Assembly: GCA_025201345.1 (NCBI GenBank)
Contig: JAIXMG010000006.1
Location: 744,001-808,000, forward strand
Direction: 5' to 3'
Origin: Thamnidium elegans
Taxonomy: Eukaryota; Mucoromycota; Mucoromycetes; Mucorales; Mucoraceae
Length of the DNA stretch: 64,000 nucleotides
The stretch's first letter is position 1; every line of letters starts with the position of its first letter. Shown here piece after piece: positions 45,185 to 57,747 of this stretch. The position numbers and the translations under genes are program-made. The notes under the pieces were generated by a model, which was given only the letters and a program-made list of their open reading frames with translations, was not told where the DNA came from and searched no databases.

Positions 45185-46257
45185 TTAGTAATAGCATCTA
45201 TCGTAATCACCGTCTCCACCGTCTCCACCATCTCCACCATTTCCACCATCGTTACCATCGTTACCATCTCCACCATCGTTACCATCGTTACCATCGTTGC
45301 CGGTGTCATCTCCACCGTCAGGATCGCTATTGTCACCATCATCTCCATTATCTGGGTCGCTATTGTCGCCGTCATCTCCACCATCGTCTGCACCGTCATC
45401 TGCGCCATCGTCACCGCCATCATCTCCACCATCATCTGTGCCGTCATCTCCGCCATCGTCTGCGCCATCATCTGCACCATCGTCACCGCCATCATCTCCA
45501 CCATCGTCTGCGCCATCGTCTGCGCCATCGTCACCGCCATCATCTGCACCATCGTCACCGCCATCATCTCCACCATCGTCTGCGCCATCGTCTGCGCCAT
45601 CATCACCGCCATCATCTGCACCATCGTCACCGCCATCATCACCGCCATCATCTGCACCATCGTCACCGCCATCATCACCGCCATCATCTGCACCATCGTC
45701 ACCGCCATCATCTCCACCATCATCTCCATCATCATCTCCACCATCATCTCCACCATCGTCTCCACCATCGTCTCCACCATCGTCTCCACCGTCGTTTCCA
45801 CCGTCATAATCGTTACCGCATTGATCATCAGAGTTATCATGGTCGCCGTTATGGCCGCCATCATTAGGATGACCACCACCACCACCACCACCACCACCGA
45901 TAACATCTACATCAGCGTTGTTAAGGTTATTTCCAATAAGTAAACCATTGAGGATGTCACTAGCGGTGTTACTGAGACCGACATTAGCATTAGAAACGTC
46001 AATTAAACTTCCTTTTTTGCCATCATCTAGTAAAAAAAAAGAAGGTTAATTGTTGTTCAATCTGCTTTTTTTTATATCTATATACCAGGACCGCCGCTAT
46101 GTGGAGGTCTAAATTCGAAACCATCATCGTGGTGTCCGTTTGAGTTGCCACAATTAGAGCCACAATCGCCAATAGAACGTTCGGTGTATAGTGAACGTGC
46201 AGACGCGGATGCTATAAAACTGGCAACAATGCCGAGGGGAATAAACTTCAAATGCAT
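45185..46257 (-). CDS. Secreted Asp/Gly-rich repeat protein
   Basis: Two exons, 46257-46086 and 46026-45185; 337 aa. A signal peptide is visible (MHLKFIPLGIVASFIASASA), followed by a short region with paired cysteines (GDCGSNCGNSNGHHDDG). Exon 2 begins with DVSNANVGLSNTASDILNGL, a Gly run and a His/Asn segment. About 200 residues of near-perfect DDGG/DDGA/DDGD tetrapeptides follow, then NSDPDNGDDG and GNDGNDGGDG variants, ending GDYDRCYY. The repeat is extremely acidic, with one Asp pair per four residues, and could bind divalent cations; this is inference from composition, since RTX nonapeptides are not matched. The other five frames across the array are also open, but only this frame has a signal peptide and a consistent intron. 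Function unknown. Confidence 0.85.
45318..45800 (-). repeat. 12-bp minisatellite encoding DDGG/DDGA
   Basis: On the plus strand the unit is CCACCATCATCT or CCGCCATCATCT with variants (CATCGTCTGCG, CATCGTCACCG). Higher-order units of 24-36 bases are repeated (for example the sequence of units at 45478-45540 recurs at 45538-45602). Purine/pyrimidine strand bias is strong. Confidence 0.9.
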
Positions 46258-48370
46258 TTTTTATATCTATTGATTTGATATTAATATAAGGTTTTGTCAA
46301 AGTGTATATATTAACTCGTATGTTACCTCCAGTTGGGGTTTATGAATAAAGAATAATTTTGATTTGAGAAAAAAAAAGAGAAATGTGGTTTACTTTTATA
46401 CCAGTTTTTCCTTCCTTTTTTTTTTTAAGGGATATTGTCACTTTTTATTTGATTATCTAGAATTTTATAAAGAAGGAGATTTGGGAGGGGTGTTTAGGTA
46501 CATAAAAATGACTAGATAAAGACTGGTGTTTCCGTTTGACGGCTTAGATGAGAATATATAAACGTACTAGAGTGGTGTGATTTTAGGTTAATTATGCGCG
46601 GTTATGTATTATCGAGAGGGCAACCTATTCACTTGTTAATAATACAATAGAGCTCGAACTTGGTGTAGCTTATAAAACCAGTTAACGAATATTACGAAAG
46701 GGAGCTAAAATCAACTATACCTGTTTTCTATAATAAGCTTTTTGAGTACGTTGTAAAAAAAAGAAACTCCCTACTATGTTTAGTTTATCTAATGGGCCAA
46801 CCAGAATAATAACAAGAAAAAAATGCATACTTCTATATCCCAGAAAAAGAACGAACTTCTTAATATTGTTACAATGAAGAAAGAACCCCTTCTTTGACTT
46901 AACCCGTGTACATCTACTCCTTGTCACTATTACAGCCTCCACGTACCGTGCAAATCTTTTTAGCTTTTTAGCAATTTATGTTGTCTAAAAAAAACTAACT
47001 GATACTCCCTGATTCAATACTGCTACTTTAAGATTCGTTTCGTTATATGTGGATTTTCTGGCGCAGCAAAAAGTACCGTGTGATATAGAAATAGTGTACT
47101 CCTTCTTATACAGACGCTCTAGTATGTTACTATTATGAAAAAAAAGCCCCCAAGATGATCAAAATTTACTATCCTACTGGCAGGGTATTTAACGAATTTG
47201 TATATAGAAAATCATGTTTTACTCTACTTTGTATACTTAAATTGGACTTATAAAGACCTAAATTGGACTTATAAAGAAATAAGTTTGCACCTTTTTTTTT
47301 AATATAACGCAACTTTGACTAAGCTGTATATTATGAGATTTACAACGAGGTGATATATAGTATATTTAAGCTTTTCTTTAAAAAAAAAGAAAGACTACAT
47401 TTTGAAGTAATATGTAATACGTCGATCTCACTTGTATTACCAGCTCTAGAAAAATGAAAATCTCGTAACAAAAAAAAAAAAAGATATAGTCTTTAAATAT
47501 ATAGCGAGAATAATATCAGTAAATACTTGTGACAAGAAAAAAAGCGACTATATCAAGAATAACTGCAATCGAGACTTTGCTCTGGAACATTTTGACCCGA
47601 TGATAGTTTACAATATTTATATACCTCCTTAAGTTGATATGTTCTCATTCGATTCCATTTTTAATATGCAAAAAGTCTCATGCAACTCGGTTAAATGGCT
47701 TGACTTTTTTTTTTTTTTTGTCTGTGTAGATGCATCTTTATAAATATATCTGTGGTACTACTTATGTTTTATTTACCATCATGACATAGTAGTTTGTAAC
47801 GTACAAAAAATAATAGGTGATGTATCCCCTTCTTGCGGTATTTTTGATCTTGCTTATGCTGCTAAATAGGTTGTATGCTCCTTAATTTTAGTATATATAC
47901 CCGCTTGTTATCATATTTACCATTGTATTCCATTTTTAAATGGATTGAAGCTTTGTCTGCATATAGCGCATATAAATATATGTTGACACAGAGTTAAAGT
48001 TGATCGAGTTTTATTTGTTTGAAAGGTCTTTTTTATGTTATCTTAAGCGATTTCAAGAAGCCGTAGTATCCTTAAATGACCATTAACCCATATCAATATA
48101 TAAGGTAGGCCAATAACTACACTACGTCGATCCTTTTTTTTATCCAATATATCTTCTCTTTTTTATGTGATATGATTTACCCCCCTCTCGTTCAAGGAGA
48201 TGTGTAAGTATTTTAAATTAAAAAAATTGCTTTTTCTTTTGGGACTATCCGTAACTATTTATAGCAGGTATAAAACACTAATACAAGCAGTAATATAGAA
48301 AGGTTAATACAAACAACCACGTAACACAAGCTACGTACACTACTTCAAACAATAAAACACAAAAAAAGAT
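46258..48370. other. Gene-poor region upstream of tRNA
   Basis: About 2.1 kb of AT-rich DNA. A 21-base duplication AAATTGGACTTATAAAGA-AA occurs at 47238-47276 (two direct copies). No gene is supported. Confidence 0.55.
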
Positions 48371-48442
48371 GCTCCCTGCCAGGATCGAACTGGCGACCTT
48401 CAGATTATGAGACTAACGCTCTACCGACTGAGCCAAGGAAGC
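48371..48442 (-). tRNA. tRNA-Met (CAU), elongator-type
   Basis: A 72-nt gene on the minus strand. The acceptor stem pairs GCTTCCT with AGGGAGC; the D-arm is GGCTCAGTCGGTAGAGC; the anticodon loop CTCATAA gives CAU; the T-arm is GCCAGTTCGATCCTGGC. Box A (TGGCTCAGTCGG) and box B (GTTCGATCC) are present and a T-run terminator follows (48361-48367 on the minus strand). No intron. The T-loop TTCGATC and the acceptor stem favour elongator over initiator tRNA. Confidence 0.97.
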
Positions 48443-49056
48443 TACTTGATATATAAGGAATATTATTTTACTAGTGATAAACTAAATAAGCTGTATATAT
48501 ATATCACGTGGGATGCACGTGCTTTATTCTCGTAAATAGCTACAAACACTACTTCATTTAGAGATGCTAAACGTTTCTGTTTATGTTTAGCAGAAATGAG
48601 TAACTAGATTAATAGATTGTTTATTTTAATTTTCTGCTTAAAAAAAATGTGATAAATATCAACGATTAAAAAAGAGAGATTTTTTTTAATTAATCTTTTA
48701 TAACCAAAACAGGTGAGTTAAATGGTGAACACAGACAACTAACAAACCCAGTTATTTCTGTAAATTAAAGAATAACGCTAATAAAAGAAAATATTTCCAC
48801 ATCTATTTTTTATCTGTAACTTCTAACACGTGTTTACTTTACGTTTTACCGACCCGCTGCTTAGCTGTGATATTTAAAGAACAGAAAGTTTTTTATCAGA
48901 CTGAAAGAGATTGTTGTTTATTGATTGAAATTAAGAGCCTTTTTTATAGACTTTAGAAATGAATGAAGAGGTATAAAAACATAATATAAGTAAAAATAGT
49001 CTAATTGTGTATAGACTATGTGACTGACTATATGAAAATATGAGTACTTGTATAAG
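48443..49056. other. Intergenic region
   Basis: Upstream flank of the tRNA with TA runs; no gene recognised. Confidence 0.5.
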
Positions 49057-49251
49057 CTATGTCCAATTCGGTGACACATAAACGCCTGTCACTTGGGTTC
49101 GCAAGCACAAAATCATATTTTTAATAATTTCTTTTAATCTATCGTCTGAAATTTTGGTGGGGCTTTTTCTTGCATAACCAATCACATCCATCTTGAGACT
49201 TTTTATAAATTCTTCATGGCTTGCACAAGTATTGGAATGCTTGAAGAAGCA
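49057..49251 (-). pseudogene. Fragment of an uncharacterised multicopy gene (IGYARKSP family)
   Basis: An open frame of 64 codons without a proper start reads CFFKHSNTCASHEEFIKSLK, then MDVIGYARKSPTKISDDRL, then KEIIKNMILCLRTQVTGVYV and ends SPNWT before TAG at 49057-49059. The IGYARKSP block followed by a charged helix and a VYVSP strand is close to a family I recall in many copies in Mucorales. It also recalls the start of serine recombinases (YARxS), but that link is a guess. The rest of the gene is not visible, so this is a fragment. Confidence 0.55.
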
Positions 49252-51940
49252 TCAGTGCTAATTTTAAGCTGGAGAAAAAAAAAAGAATCACTGAAACTTT
49301 TTTTGACAAAAAAATAAAAGAAAATACTACTTTTTGAAAAAAAAATCCATTTCAACACTTGGTGAAGCGCTAGCGTTTAATTTATCATTGAATATTTCTT
49401 TTTTTATGTTCCATTTGGAATATCATTATTAAATGTTCCTCTTGATAAAAGACTATATAAATCAAGCCTTTTTTTTAAAAGCTTCACTCTATTCAACAAC
49501 TTTAAGTTTTCTCTATAATTAGTTTACTTTTTTAAACGAATACTACGACCGTTAATTACAACAATAAAAAACGCACTACTAATTCTATAAAACATGGTAA
49601 ATAATAAAGGTGTAATTCTATTTTATTGTACATATACTGAAGTAAAAGTTCCTTTTAGTAAAAATATTTCTTTTTTTATTTTATCACTTTTTCTTTAACC
49701 ATGTTGTAACTCGCCTCATTCTTTGAAATCAGGTGATGCTATTAAGTATAAATTACGAAGACAACCACATATATCTAATATTCTATTATTTCTATTCTAT
49801 ATATTTTCTATTTCTATTACTGCTTGCTTAAAGGGTATTTACATTAATAAATTTTGCTAAAAGGTAATTATTTCATTTTGATGTGATCAAACATATACAA
49901 ATATATATTCTCATATATATTTACACATACATGATTATCTCACACGTCTTTATCCCTTTATGACTAATTCATATTTATTTTAACTAAGCCTTACCGACAT
50001 CGTCCAGTAATAACTGTTGTCTGAGTAATGATTAGAGGATTGACCATAATTATATATCTTGACCGAAGGCTAGGTTAGATAAGCACGGCTCGTAATTATA
50101 TAAGGAAACTGTGGCACTTATTGTGATACAGCACACTACCAGAATTGTACTTAAACTCAGATATAAAAAAAGCTATATAAACAGACACCTTTTTTATTTA
50201 ATAAAACGATAATTCCTATTTTGCGACTGATTACTTTTTAGTATCTTTTTGTTTTTATTTTTATTTTTGAATCTTCACTATTTCATAGCTCGTATTCCAC
50301 ACATTTGATTCAAACTTAATAATAGCTTATTCTGATTCTTTTTTTTTTTACTGTATTCTTTTTTATTCTTGTCCGTATCAAAATATAATAACAAACTATA
50401 ACATACACATATACGTATAAATAAATAATAAAACATTCACTTTTTTTTTATATATGTTTATATAAATATATGTTACAAAATATGCTATAATTATTATATT
50501 ATTAAATAAATATTCTATAACATGACCTACAATATTTTAATTAATTCCATACCGTCGTATTCCTGCTTTTTTTTAACGGATATATTGATTTTATATCAAA
50601 TCTGCGCCAGCGCTAAATCTAGCGATAATGATCAGCCAAGCGTTAGTCGTACCTGAAGCGCTAGCGATAAGCAAAGCATCAACCCTATCTGAATCGTTGG
50701 CGATACCTGTTATCACTAGTGCTAGCAATGCTAAATAAATCACTAGTGCTTAGCACCAGTGGTAATCTTAGCGCTGTAAGCGCTCAAACTCGCCTTGGTG
50801 TAATGATTCGATAATTGTTGATGTTTTGTGCTAAAAAGGTTTATCTATTATGTTAGTGCACAGCTTCCTCCAGTCAGTAAATTATAATACCTCTGTCGTT
50901 GAGTTTCATCACATAAAGAATCTTCCGTTTAATTCGTCCGGCTTTGCTTCTCTTTCTTGATATCTCCGCCTTCAAATATCGTGGCAAAGCTTGTTTTAAT
51001 GGAGATATGCGTGGCGGACGTGGTAGACGGAGAATAGAAAAAAAGGACGTGGTGGACGATATGGATACATTGACAACAGAGATTAAAAAGTGAAAAGAAA
51101 AACAATCACTAAATAACTATGGTAACCTAAATTTATAGCTATATGCGATAGTCCAAAGTAACTGTTAAAGCAGTCTTTAAAAAAATGTTTCTTCAGGAAC
51201 GCAATCTTTACAATTATATTTTTTTTAATTAATAGTTTTCTGCTTGTTATCACGCTCTTTATTTTTTTATAATATAAATATACAGAAATATTAAAAAGTA
51301 ATGTATAAACGTTTTTTTTTCTCGAAGGAAACTTTTTAACGATATAATGCACCGAGATTTTTGACGGTGCATAAATCAGGTCAGATAGATACTGAGTGGT
51401 ACAGAATATTTGTACATGCGTTTTTTTTCTAATACAAATCATATACTCTTTGTTATTTTTCTGACGCGCACAGTTTTTTTATAAATATAATATACAATTT
51501 TAAAGCGGAACCTTGAACTGGCATTTGTTCCATGCCCTCTCCTCGGAGATCTAACTATTTTTATTGAAAAGCATCGTAGGCATTGGAGACGTTCTTTTAG
51601 TATTGTTGCACGCATACGTAATTTTACAGGAATTAAACTTGAGCTAATACTATCTATATCACACTAAACAAGTGCATAAATATCAGTAATAAAAAAAAGT
51701 TTAAAGTAGTAACGTTTATATATAAGTAATCAGAGAAAGTAGAGTAAGTAAACAGTAAAGATAACGTTTCATCATGGTTCCTCTTTTTTTTTTAAAAAAA
51801 AACAAATACTCTGAGTATTTTCGCCACATTTTTTTTTTAAAACTCCAGTTTTTCCTTTAACATTATAAAAGGCGAGTAGATATTTACATTATTTTCTTTT
51901 TTTCTTTCGACTTTTTTCAAAAGTAAATAATATATATATA
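49252..51940. other. Gene-poor region
   Basis: About 2.7 kb. It holds the AGCGCT/CTAGCGAT motif cluster (50607-50790) and a short RGG-like coding relic on the plus strand near 50930-51060 (ending GRGGRYGYIDNRD). No intact gene, tRNA or snoRNA was recognised. Confidence 0.5.
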
Positions 51941-52693
51941 ATGTCTCGCCCCCAACACGATGGTATTGTTCGCTTCGGGTAAGTTACAACAAAAAGTGAG
52001 TAAACATCCATTCGTACTTAGATTTTTTTTTTCAATTTTCTAGCAACCATATTTCACTTAAGCATGTCTCTACCGGTCGTTATCTCGCTTCCGTTGAAGA
52101 AACCTACAATGGTGGTTCTTTCCAACAAAAGGTAAATACTAAATTTTATAATAACTAAAAAAAAACGAGGAGGCGTTTATACTTATTTTTTTTTTCTATT
52201 GTAAGGTCTTCACTGAAGAAGGCTCTCCCAGCGAGCAAAGCACCTGGATTGTTATTCCTCCCGTTATTACCGACGAAGAGGCTGGTTATGAAGTTGGTTT
52301 CGAAGATAAGATTCGTCTTAAGCGCGTTACTGACCGTTCCAACCTCCACTCACACGAGGTTGTTAGCCCCGTTTCAGGTCAACAAGAAGTTTCTTGTTTC
52401 GGTGATGATGAAAACACCGATGAGAATGATATTTGGATCGTTGAACAATACGATCAAGATGACGAGCAATATGATGATGTAAGTATTTTTTATTTTTTAT
52501 TTTTTTAGGACGTGTACTAATTTTTATCTATTATTATTAGTTCTGGCGTGTAGACCAACCTGTTATCATTCGTCATGCTACTACCGGTAAACTCCTTCAC
52601 TCTCACGATATAGCTTTAGAAGAAGGAAAGAACGAAGTTACTGCTTACCAAGGTACTGATAACAATGATAAATGGTCTGTTTCTTTCGATTAA
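51941..52693 (+). CDS. MIR-domain protein
   Basis: Four exons: 51941-51978, 52044-52131, 52206-52478, 52541-52693; 183 aa. The sequence holds MIR-type beta-trefoil repeats: GNHISLKHVSTGRYLASVEE, then GFEDKIRLKRVTDRSNLHSH and VIIRHATTGKLLHSHD. MIR domains occur in protein O-mannosyltransferases, SDF2 and IP3/ryanodine receptors and bind ligands or sugars. Here the domain stands alone with no signal peptide, TM segment or ER-retention signal, so it is probably cytosolic. Acidic loops (DDENTDENDIW, DQDDEQYDD) are inserted. C-rich codon use suggests good expression. The specific function is unknown. Confidence 0.85.
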
Positions 52694-52913
52694 ACTCGCC
52701 ATCTTTATCTTATTATTTTCTAAAAAGGATGTATTTCTTTTGTTTATATAATTCACGTCATGTATAGTTTCATAATAAATATTTTTTTTTTGTTTTCTAC
52801 CCAATTAATGCAATGCAAGACGTTCGTGATTACGCCTGAGTTTTTTTTTATAGGTTCATGAAGGTGAGGGGGGGGGGGTGCGTGAAAAAAAAATGTGTGA
52901 CGTATTCTTGAAC

Positions 52914-53104
52914 TGTAGACATGTATATAAAAACGATTAAATAGACAGCATGAGTAAATAGGCCTATTTTATCAATCCAGTAAGAATTTATTCTATTTCT
53001 TTTTTTCTTTATACAATATATACCAGCAAGTGCTTTTTATATATATATATATCTTTTAAAAGAGCTTAATGATATCTAATATTCTTCATTATTATTATTA
53101 TTAT

Positions 53105-53147
<43 letters not shown>

Positions 53148-53220
53148 TCCGTACAAAAGGATACGCTTATTCCTAAACCAATCACTTAGGCATAAGAGCG
53201 CTTCTTTCTTAAATGTGTTC
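52914..53220 (+). repeat. Dispersed repeat, copy 2 (partner at 20131-20460)
   Basis: Colinear with the first copy; it differs by expanded TA (53038-53051) and T runs (53107-53137). It is again followed by degenerate coding-like sequence. Confidence 0.75.
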
Positions 53221-53479
53221 CATCCAACTGTGATATCATGTAGATATCGGTAGCACAAGACCAAGAATTATTATGTGCTGCTTTTTTAAAGCGCTTTATA
53301 AATGTAAGTAAAAAGTTATACACCACACTTTCTTTCTGAATGCGTAAATAAAGAGAATTCCCCAATAGTTTAAGTGTTTCAAACCTTGTACTGCAATTCA
53401 AAAGCTTAAGAAAGCCTGCGGTTGGTTGTTTTTTTTTTTTCATTTTACATTAAAGTTTGAAGATTTAATGAAAATGTAA

Positions 53480-54096
53480 ATTATCAGGGATGTGTTTTTA
53501 GCAATTCTCCTCCCGTACCATCATCTCTTGCGTTCAGAAAACTTATTTATATGTACGGATCTAAAGCTGTAAGTTCCAAAATAGAAAAATAAATACAAAT
53601 GTTTTCTTTTCAATGATTTTTAGTTGTCTAAAAAATTCTACATAACAGTTGCTTTCGCTTTACAGAATCTTATTAAAGTGTTTAACCCGACAACATTAGG
53701 CGAGCAGCTGGATGTAATGTCGGGCAAAGTTAACATTGTTGATTAATTTAAACAGTATAATAGAAGTCAGTGCTTTGATACTTTTTTTATCTCGTATCGT
53801 TGACACCGCCAACAACGATGTTACAAAATCAGTTTTGGGAGAGAATATATGGCGTCGAGATGAGTCTGAATGAAGGAGTATCACATACAAGTCAAGCATT
53901 ATACCAAGAAATGATCACAAAAGGCACCATCAATGACAAACTCGGCAAGAAGAGACTAGAATTGTCAGTTGCCGAAAAAAAAAAAGTATCCATGTTAAAG
54001 GCTGATGAGACAGAATGTTTACAAATCTTGGATATACTCGATCTGATTTATATTAACTCTCAAGATTATTTCTTACCGTCTTTCCTGACATTTTAG
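53480..54096 (+). pseudogene. Coding-like relic downstream of the dispersed repeat
   Basis: Segments with coding character: SNSPPVPSSLAFRKLIYMYG, an intron-like gap, then NLIKVFNPTTLGEQLDVMSG ending in a stop at about 53743, and 53812-54096 reading NQFWERIYGVEMSLNEGVSH ... KKRLELSVAEKKKVSMLKAD. I do not recognise the family and cannot join the parts in one frame, so I treat it as a broken or mis-modelled gene. Confidence 0.4.
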
Positions 54097-56729
54097 AATA
54101 CTGAAATTACCTTCATTTAAAAAGTTCTTTTAATTTTAATTATAACTTCTCTTTTAAAATGAACATTATTATATTCTACACAACAGATTTATTTTATTTT
54201 ATTAAAATTTTAAGTCAAAAATTGTTTTGGTTAGTATTCTACTTTTGTTTTTATTAATATTTTTACACTTGGTAAAAATATTACGTGTAAATATACCCGG
54301 CTAGTTAATTCTCTGAATCAGACGTCGGACGAAAGTGTCCCGATTTACCAAATCTTCCAATACTACAAGAAAGCTCAAACCACCATCCCAAAATAGCTCC
54401 CCCCAAACCATCATCGAACCCTTTCAAAACAACGATTTTGTCATATTTCATCCCTTTTATACCAATACATTAGAAAATAGTGCTAAATGGCGGATTTTGA
54501 AAGTGAGATTTCTTCGATTTATGTGCTACGACAATAATAGCCAAGAGTTTTTTTTAGTTGTTACCAAATATTACCCTTAAACAATTGATCAGATTCAATT
54601 ATGACGTAAAAAAAAGGGATTATAGAAAATATTTTTAAGTGAATGTTTTTTTATAATGTGTACAAGAAAAAAAAACTTTATTTTACAAATATTTATCGTA
54701 CAAATGTTTATTTATTGTGGGTTCTATTGTGCATTTAGTTGCTGTTGTCAAGGCACATGCAAATATTAAAATTGGATTTAACATATGAAAAAAGTCGAGG
54801 GTTTTTTTTTCATTTGAGTAGCCGATGTCATCATACCCTGTGGTACATCAAAGTATAATAAACACATGGCATAGATTCTGTGTCTATTTAATAAACCAGG
54901 GATTATACCTTATCAATTCCCTTCCTCTTTTCATCCTGTACGAGAAAAAAAAAGCTATTATACTTGTATAGTATATTCATTCTAGTATACACTACGCTTT
55001 ATTCGAAATAAAAAGAGGGAACACACGTGTACGTTTATTACAACGTCTTCTCTTTTGTGTGATACAGGACAAGTAGTTTAATAAATAGACTGCTTACATA
55101 TTTAAATCATGTAACACACACTCTCTCTCTCAAAAAAAAAAGAGAGTAGTTTTAAAAATAAGATTTAATATATTTACTTAAAAAACTAAATTAATCAGAT
55201 TTAATATAATTTGCTTGAACGGAACTTTTGAGCGAGGTAAAAAAGAAGAGATATGGTTTTTCATTCGACAATGACAGTAAAATAATTTAGGTCTCGGTAC
55301 TCCCTCAATCCTAGTCAACATTATGTACCCCCCCCCTTTTTTTTGCTTAGGAATTTGTAAGCGTATTTATTTAGGTTTGAATCAAGGGTTGTTGTTTTAA
55401 AGTTATTCATTGCGCTTTTTAAAAAGATGGTAGCTAAGGTTACCAAGTTTATGAAAGCCATTAATGCTGTCAATTAATTTTTAATGAAGTAAGTTTTCTT
55501 TTTTGGTTTACCTGATAAAAGTGCCTTTTTAAAAGAAGCACAAGCCATTGTACAAGTTGACAGCCTTGTACGTATATTGGTCGCTCAAACCACCTATTTT
55601 TTTTTTTAATGTATGGAAAGCGAAAAAAAAAAGAAGAAGAGTGAATTGAACTGTTAAAGGACAATGCCGATGTAATTCATGTGAGGCAAAACTTTTTGAT
55701 GTAAATAAAAAAAAAGGGGCTCTATTGTTTAAATAAAGGGGTCGATTGATTCAAGGATAAACCGTTATCCGGGGGAAAAACATAGTCTTTTAGGTACAAT
55801 ACCTGTCTCTATTGTTCTGTTATTTATCAATTTTACCAATTGAAAAATAAACATATATACAAACTAAGAAGTCTAGAATATTTCGATGAACTGTGATGAA
55901 TGCTAAACCCGACGTATAGGCTTTACGGAAATCTTGGATTTTTAAACGCCTATAACTTTTTTTTTTTTAAAAAAAAAGAGGTACTGCAGGATTGCCCAAA
56001 CTAGTATAAAACAAATATATAAAGTAAAATACTGTAGAAATGGAAGGGGTATTTTTTTTCCGCTTTTAAACGCGTCTTCCTTTCTCTCGGGTTATAAGTA
56101 AAACTATCTCATTCAAATCAAATAACTTTTTTTTTCTACTAAGGAAAAAAGCAGTTAGATTCAATTGTTGCTTCGGAGAAGCCAAACACGTTTTTTTTGG
56201 TATTTTTTGATCCCAAACTGCGTCACGAAAAAATAAATAAATAATTTTAAATGATCGACCAGCGAAAAAAAAGAAAGAAAAGATGAATAATACATTTTGG
56301 TTTTTATTAATTGTTATCTCGAAGAAAAGAAGAGGCGTTTAGTACCGAGAGTTTTAAAAAAGATAAAAATGTTTAGTACAAGCACTAAAAAAAAAAAAAA
56401 AAAAAAAAAACGTGTAAGCGTTTGAATACCCTGTTATATTAAATCAAATATGTAATAAAGCTCTTTCCCCCCCTTCAAAGATATAGATTCGGTTAAAATA
56501 AGACAACTGTATAACGAGTTTATAAAAAAAATAAAATAATCAAACCTTTTTATATACTTCGTTTAAATAGAATTGATATAACAATAATAAAAGTCTGTCT
56601 TTCAAAAAGAGAAAAGAACTGAAATTTATATTGGTACCTGGTACAACTTATATAATATGAAAATTTTAAAAAAGCTTTTTTCCCTTTTCTCTATATTGTT
56701 TCTCTTTTTTGTTCTCTCTCTTTTTTTTT

Positions 56730-56765
<36 letters not shown>

Positions 56766-56897
56766 CTACTATAAAAAAAACTACATACACATATAGAATA
56801 ATACACGAAGCAACAACTAATTTGTTTTTAAAACCGACTATAATATATATTAAATAATAAAAAACGAAACAAAACAAAACAGACAATATATTTCAAC
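54097..56897. other. Gene-poor region with simple repeats
   Basis: No convincing gene. Contains an 81-codon ORF at 54335-54580 of doubtful coding value, several A/T runs (56387-56410; T-run 56731-56765) and the T-rich leader of the G-beta gene. Confidence 0.5.
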
Positions 56898-57715
56898 ATG
56901 CAAAATCAAGATGACATTTCAGAAAGAATCGCCGCTGCTCGTCGAGATGCTGATCTTTTAAAAGAAAGAATCAAGCAAAGAAAAGAAGCTTTAGCTGATA
57001 CAACTCGTAAGATTAGAAAAAAAAAGAGAATATATATATTATCTTAGACCAATAGAAAATAACCTTTTTTTTTTTTTTAATATAAATATATTATAGTAAG
57101 AAAAATGGCAAAAGAAGTAAACTCTTTACCTAGACTTGTAATGAAAGTGCGCCGTAATTTACGAGGTCATTTGGCTAAAATTTACGCTATGCATTGGTCA
57201 AACGATAGTCAACATTTGGTATCAGCTTCACAAGATGGAAAATTAATTGTTTGGAACGCTTACACAACGAATAAATTACATGCTATCCCACTTCGTTCTG
57301 CTTGGGTGATGACAGCTGCCTATGCACCTTCTGGTAACTTTGTTGCTTGTGGTGGTCTCGATAATATTTGCTCAATTTATAATTTAACTTCACGTGATGG
57401 CCCTGTTCGACCTGCCAGAGAATTATCAGCTCATGTTGGATATCTTAGTTGTTGTAGATTTTTGGATGATCGTCGTATTTTGACTAGTTCGGGTGATATG
57501 ACTTGTTTCCTATGGGATATTGATGCAGGCGTCAAAACTCATGAATTTGCTGATCATACGGGTGATGTCATGAGCGTTTCGATATCTCCAACCGATCCAA
57601 ACATTTTTGTATCAGGTGCTTGTGATTCGACCGCTAAAATTTGGGATATTAGAACAAAAAGTTGTGTACAAACTTTTACTGGACATGAAAGCGATATTAA
57701 TTCAGTGCAGTAAGT

Positions 57716-57747
<32 letters not shown>

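Noticed and set aside
45169..45867. Long plus-strand and alternative-frame ORFs over the Asp/Gly repeat (His/Arg-rich, Ser/Pro-rich, Met-rich)
   Set aside because: They are frame shadows of the 12-bp repeat. Only the minus-strand frame has a signal peptide, intron and non-repetitive ends.
55402..55670. Possible short gene starting MVAKVTKFMKAINAVN
   Set aside because: It stops at once; the following open pieces cannot be joined by plausible introns, and no family is recognised.
56626..56886. Minus-strand ORF with poly-Lys
   Set aside because: Produced by the T-tract in the G-beta promoter.
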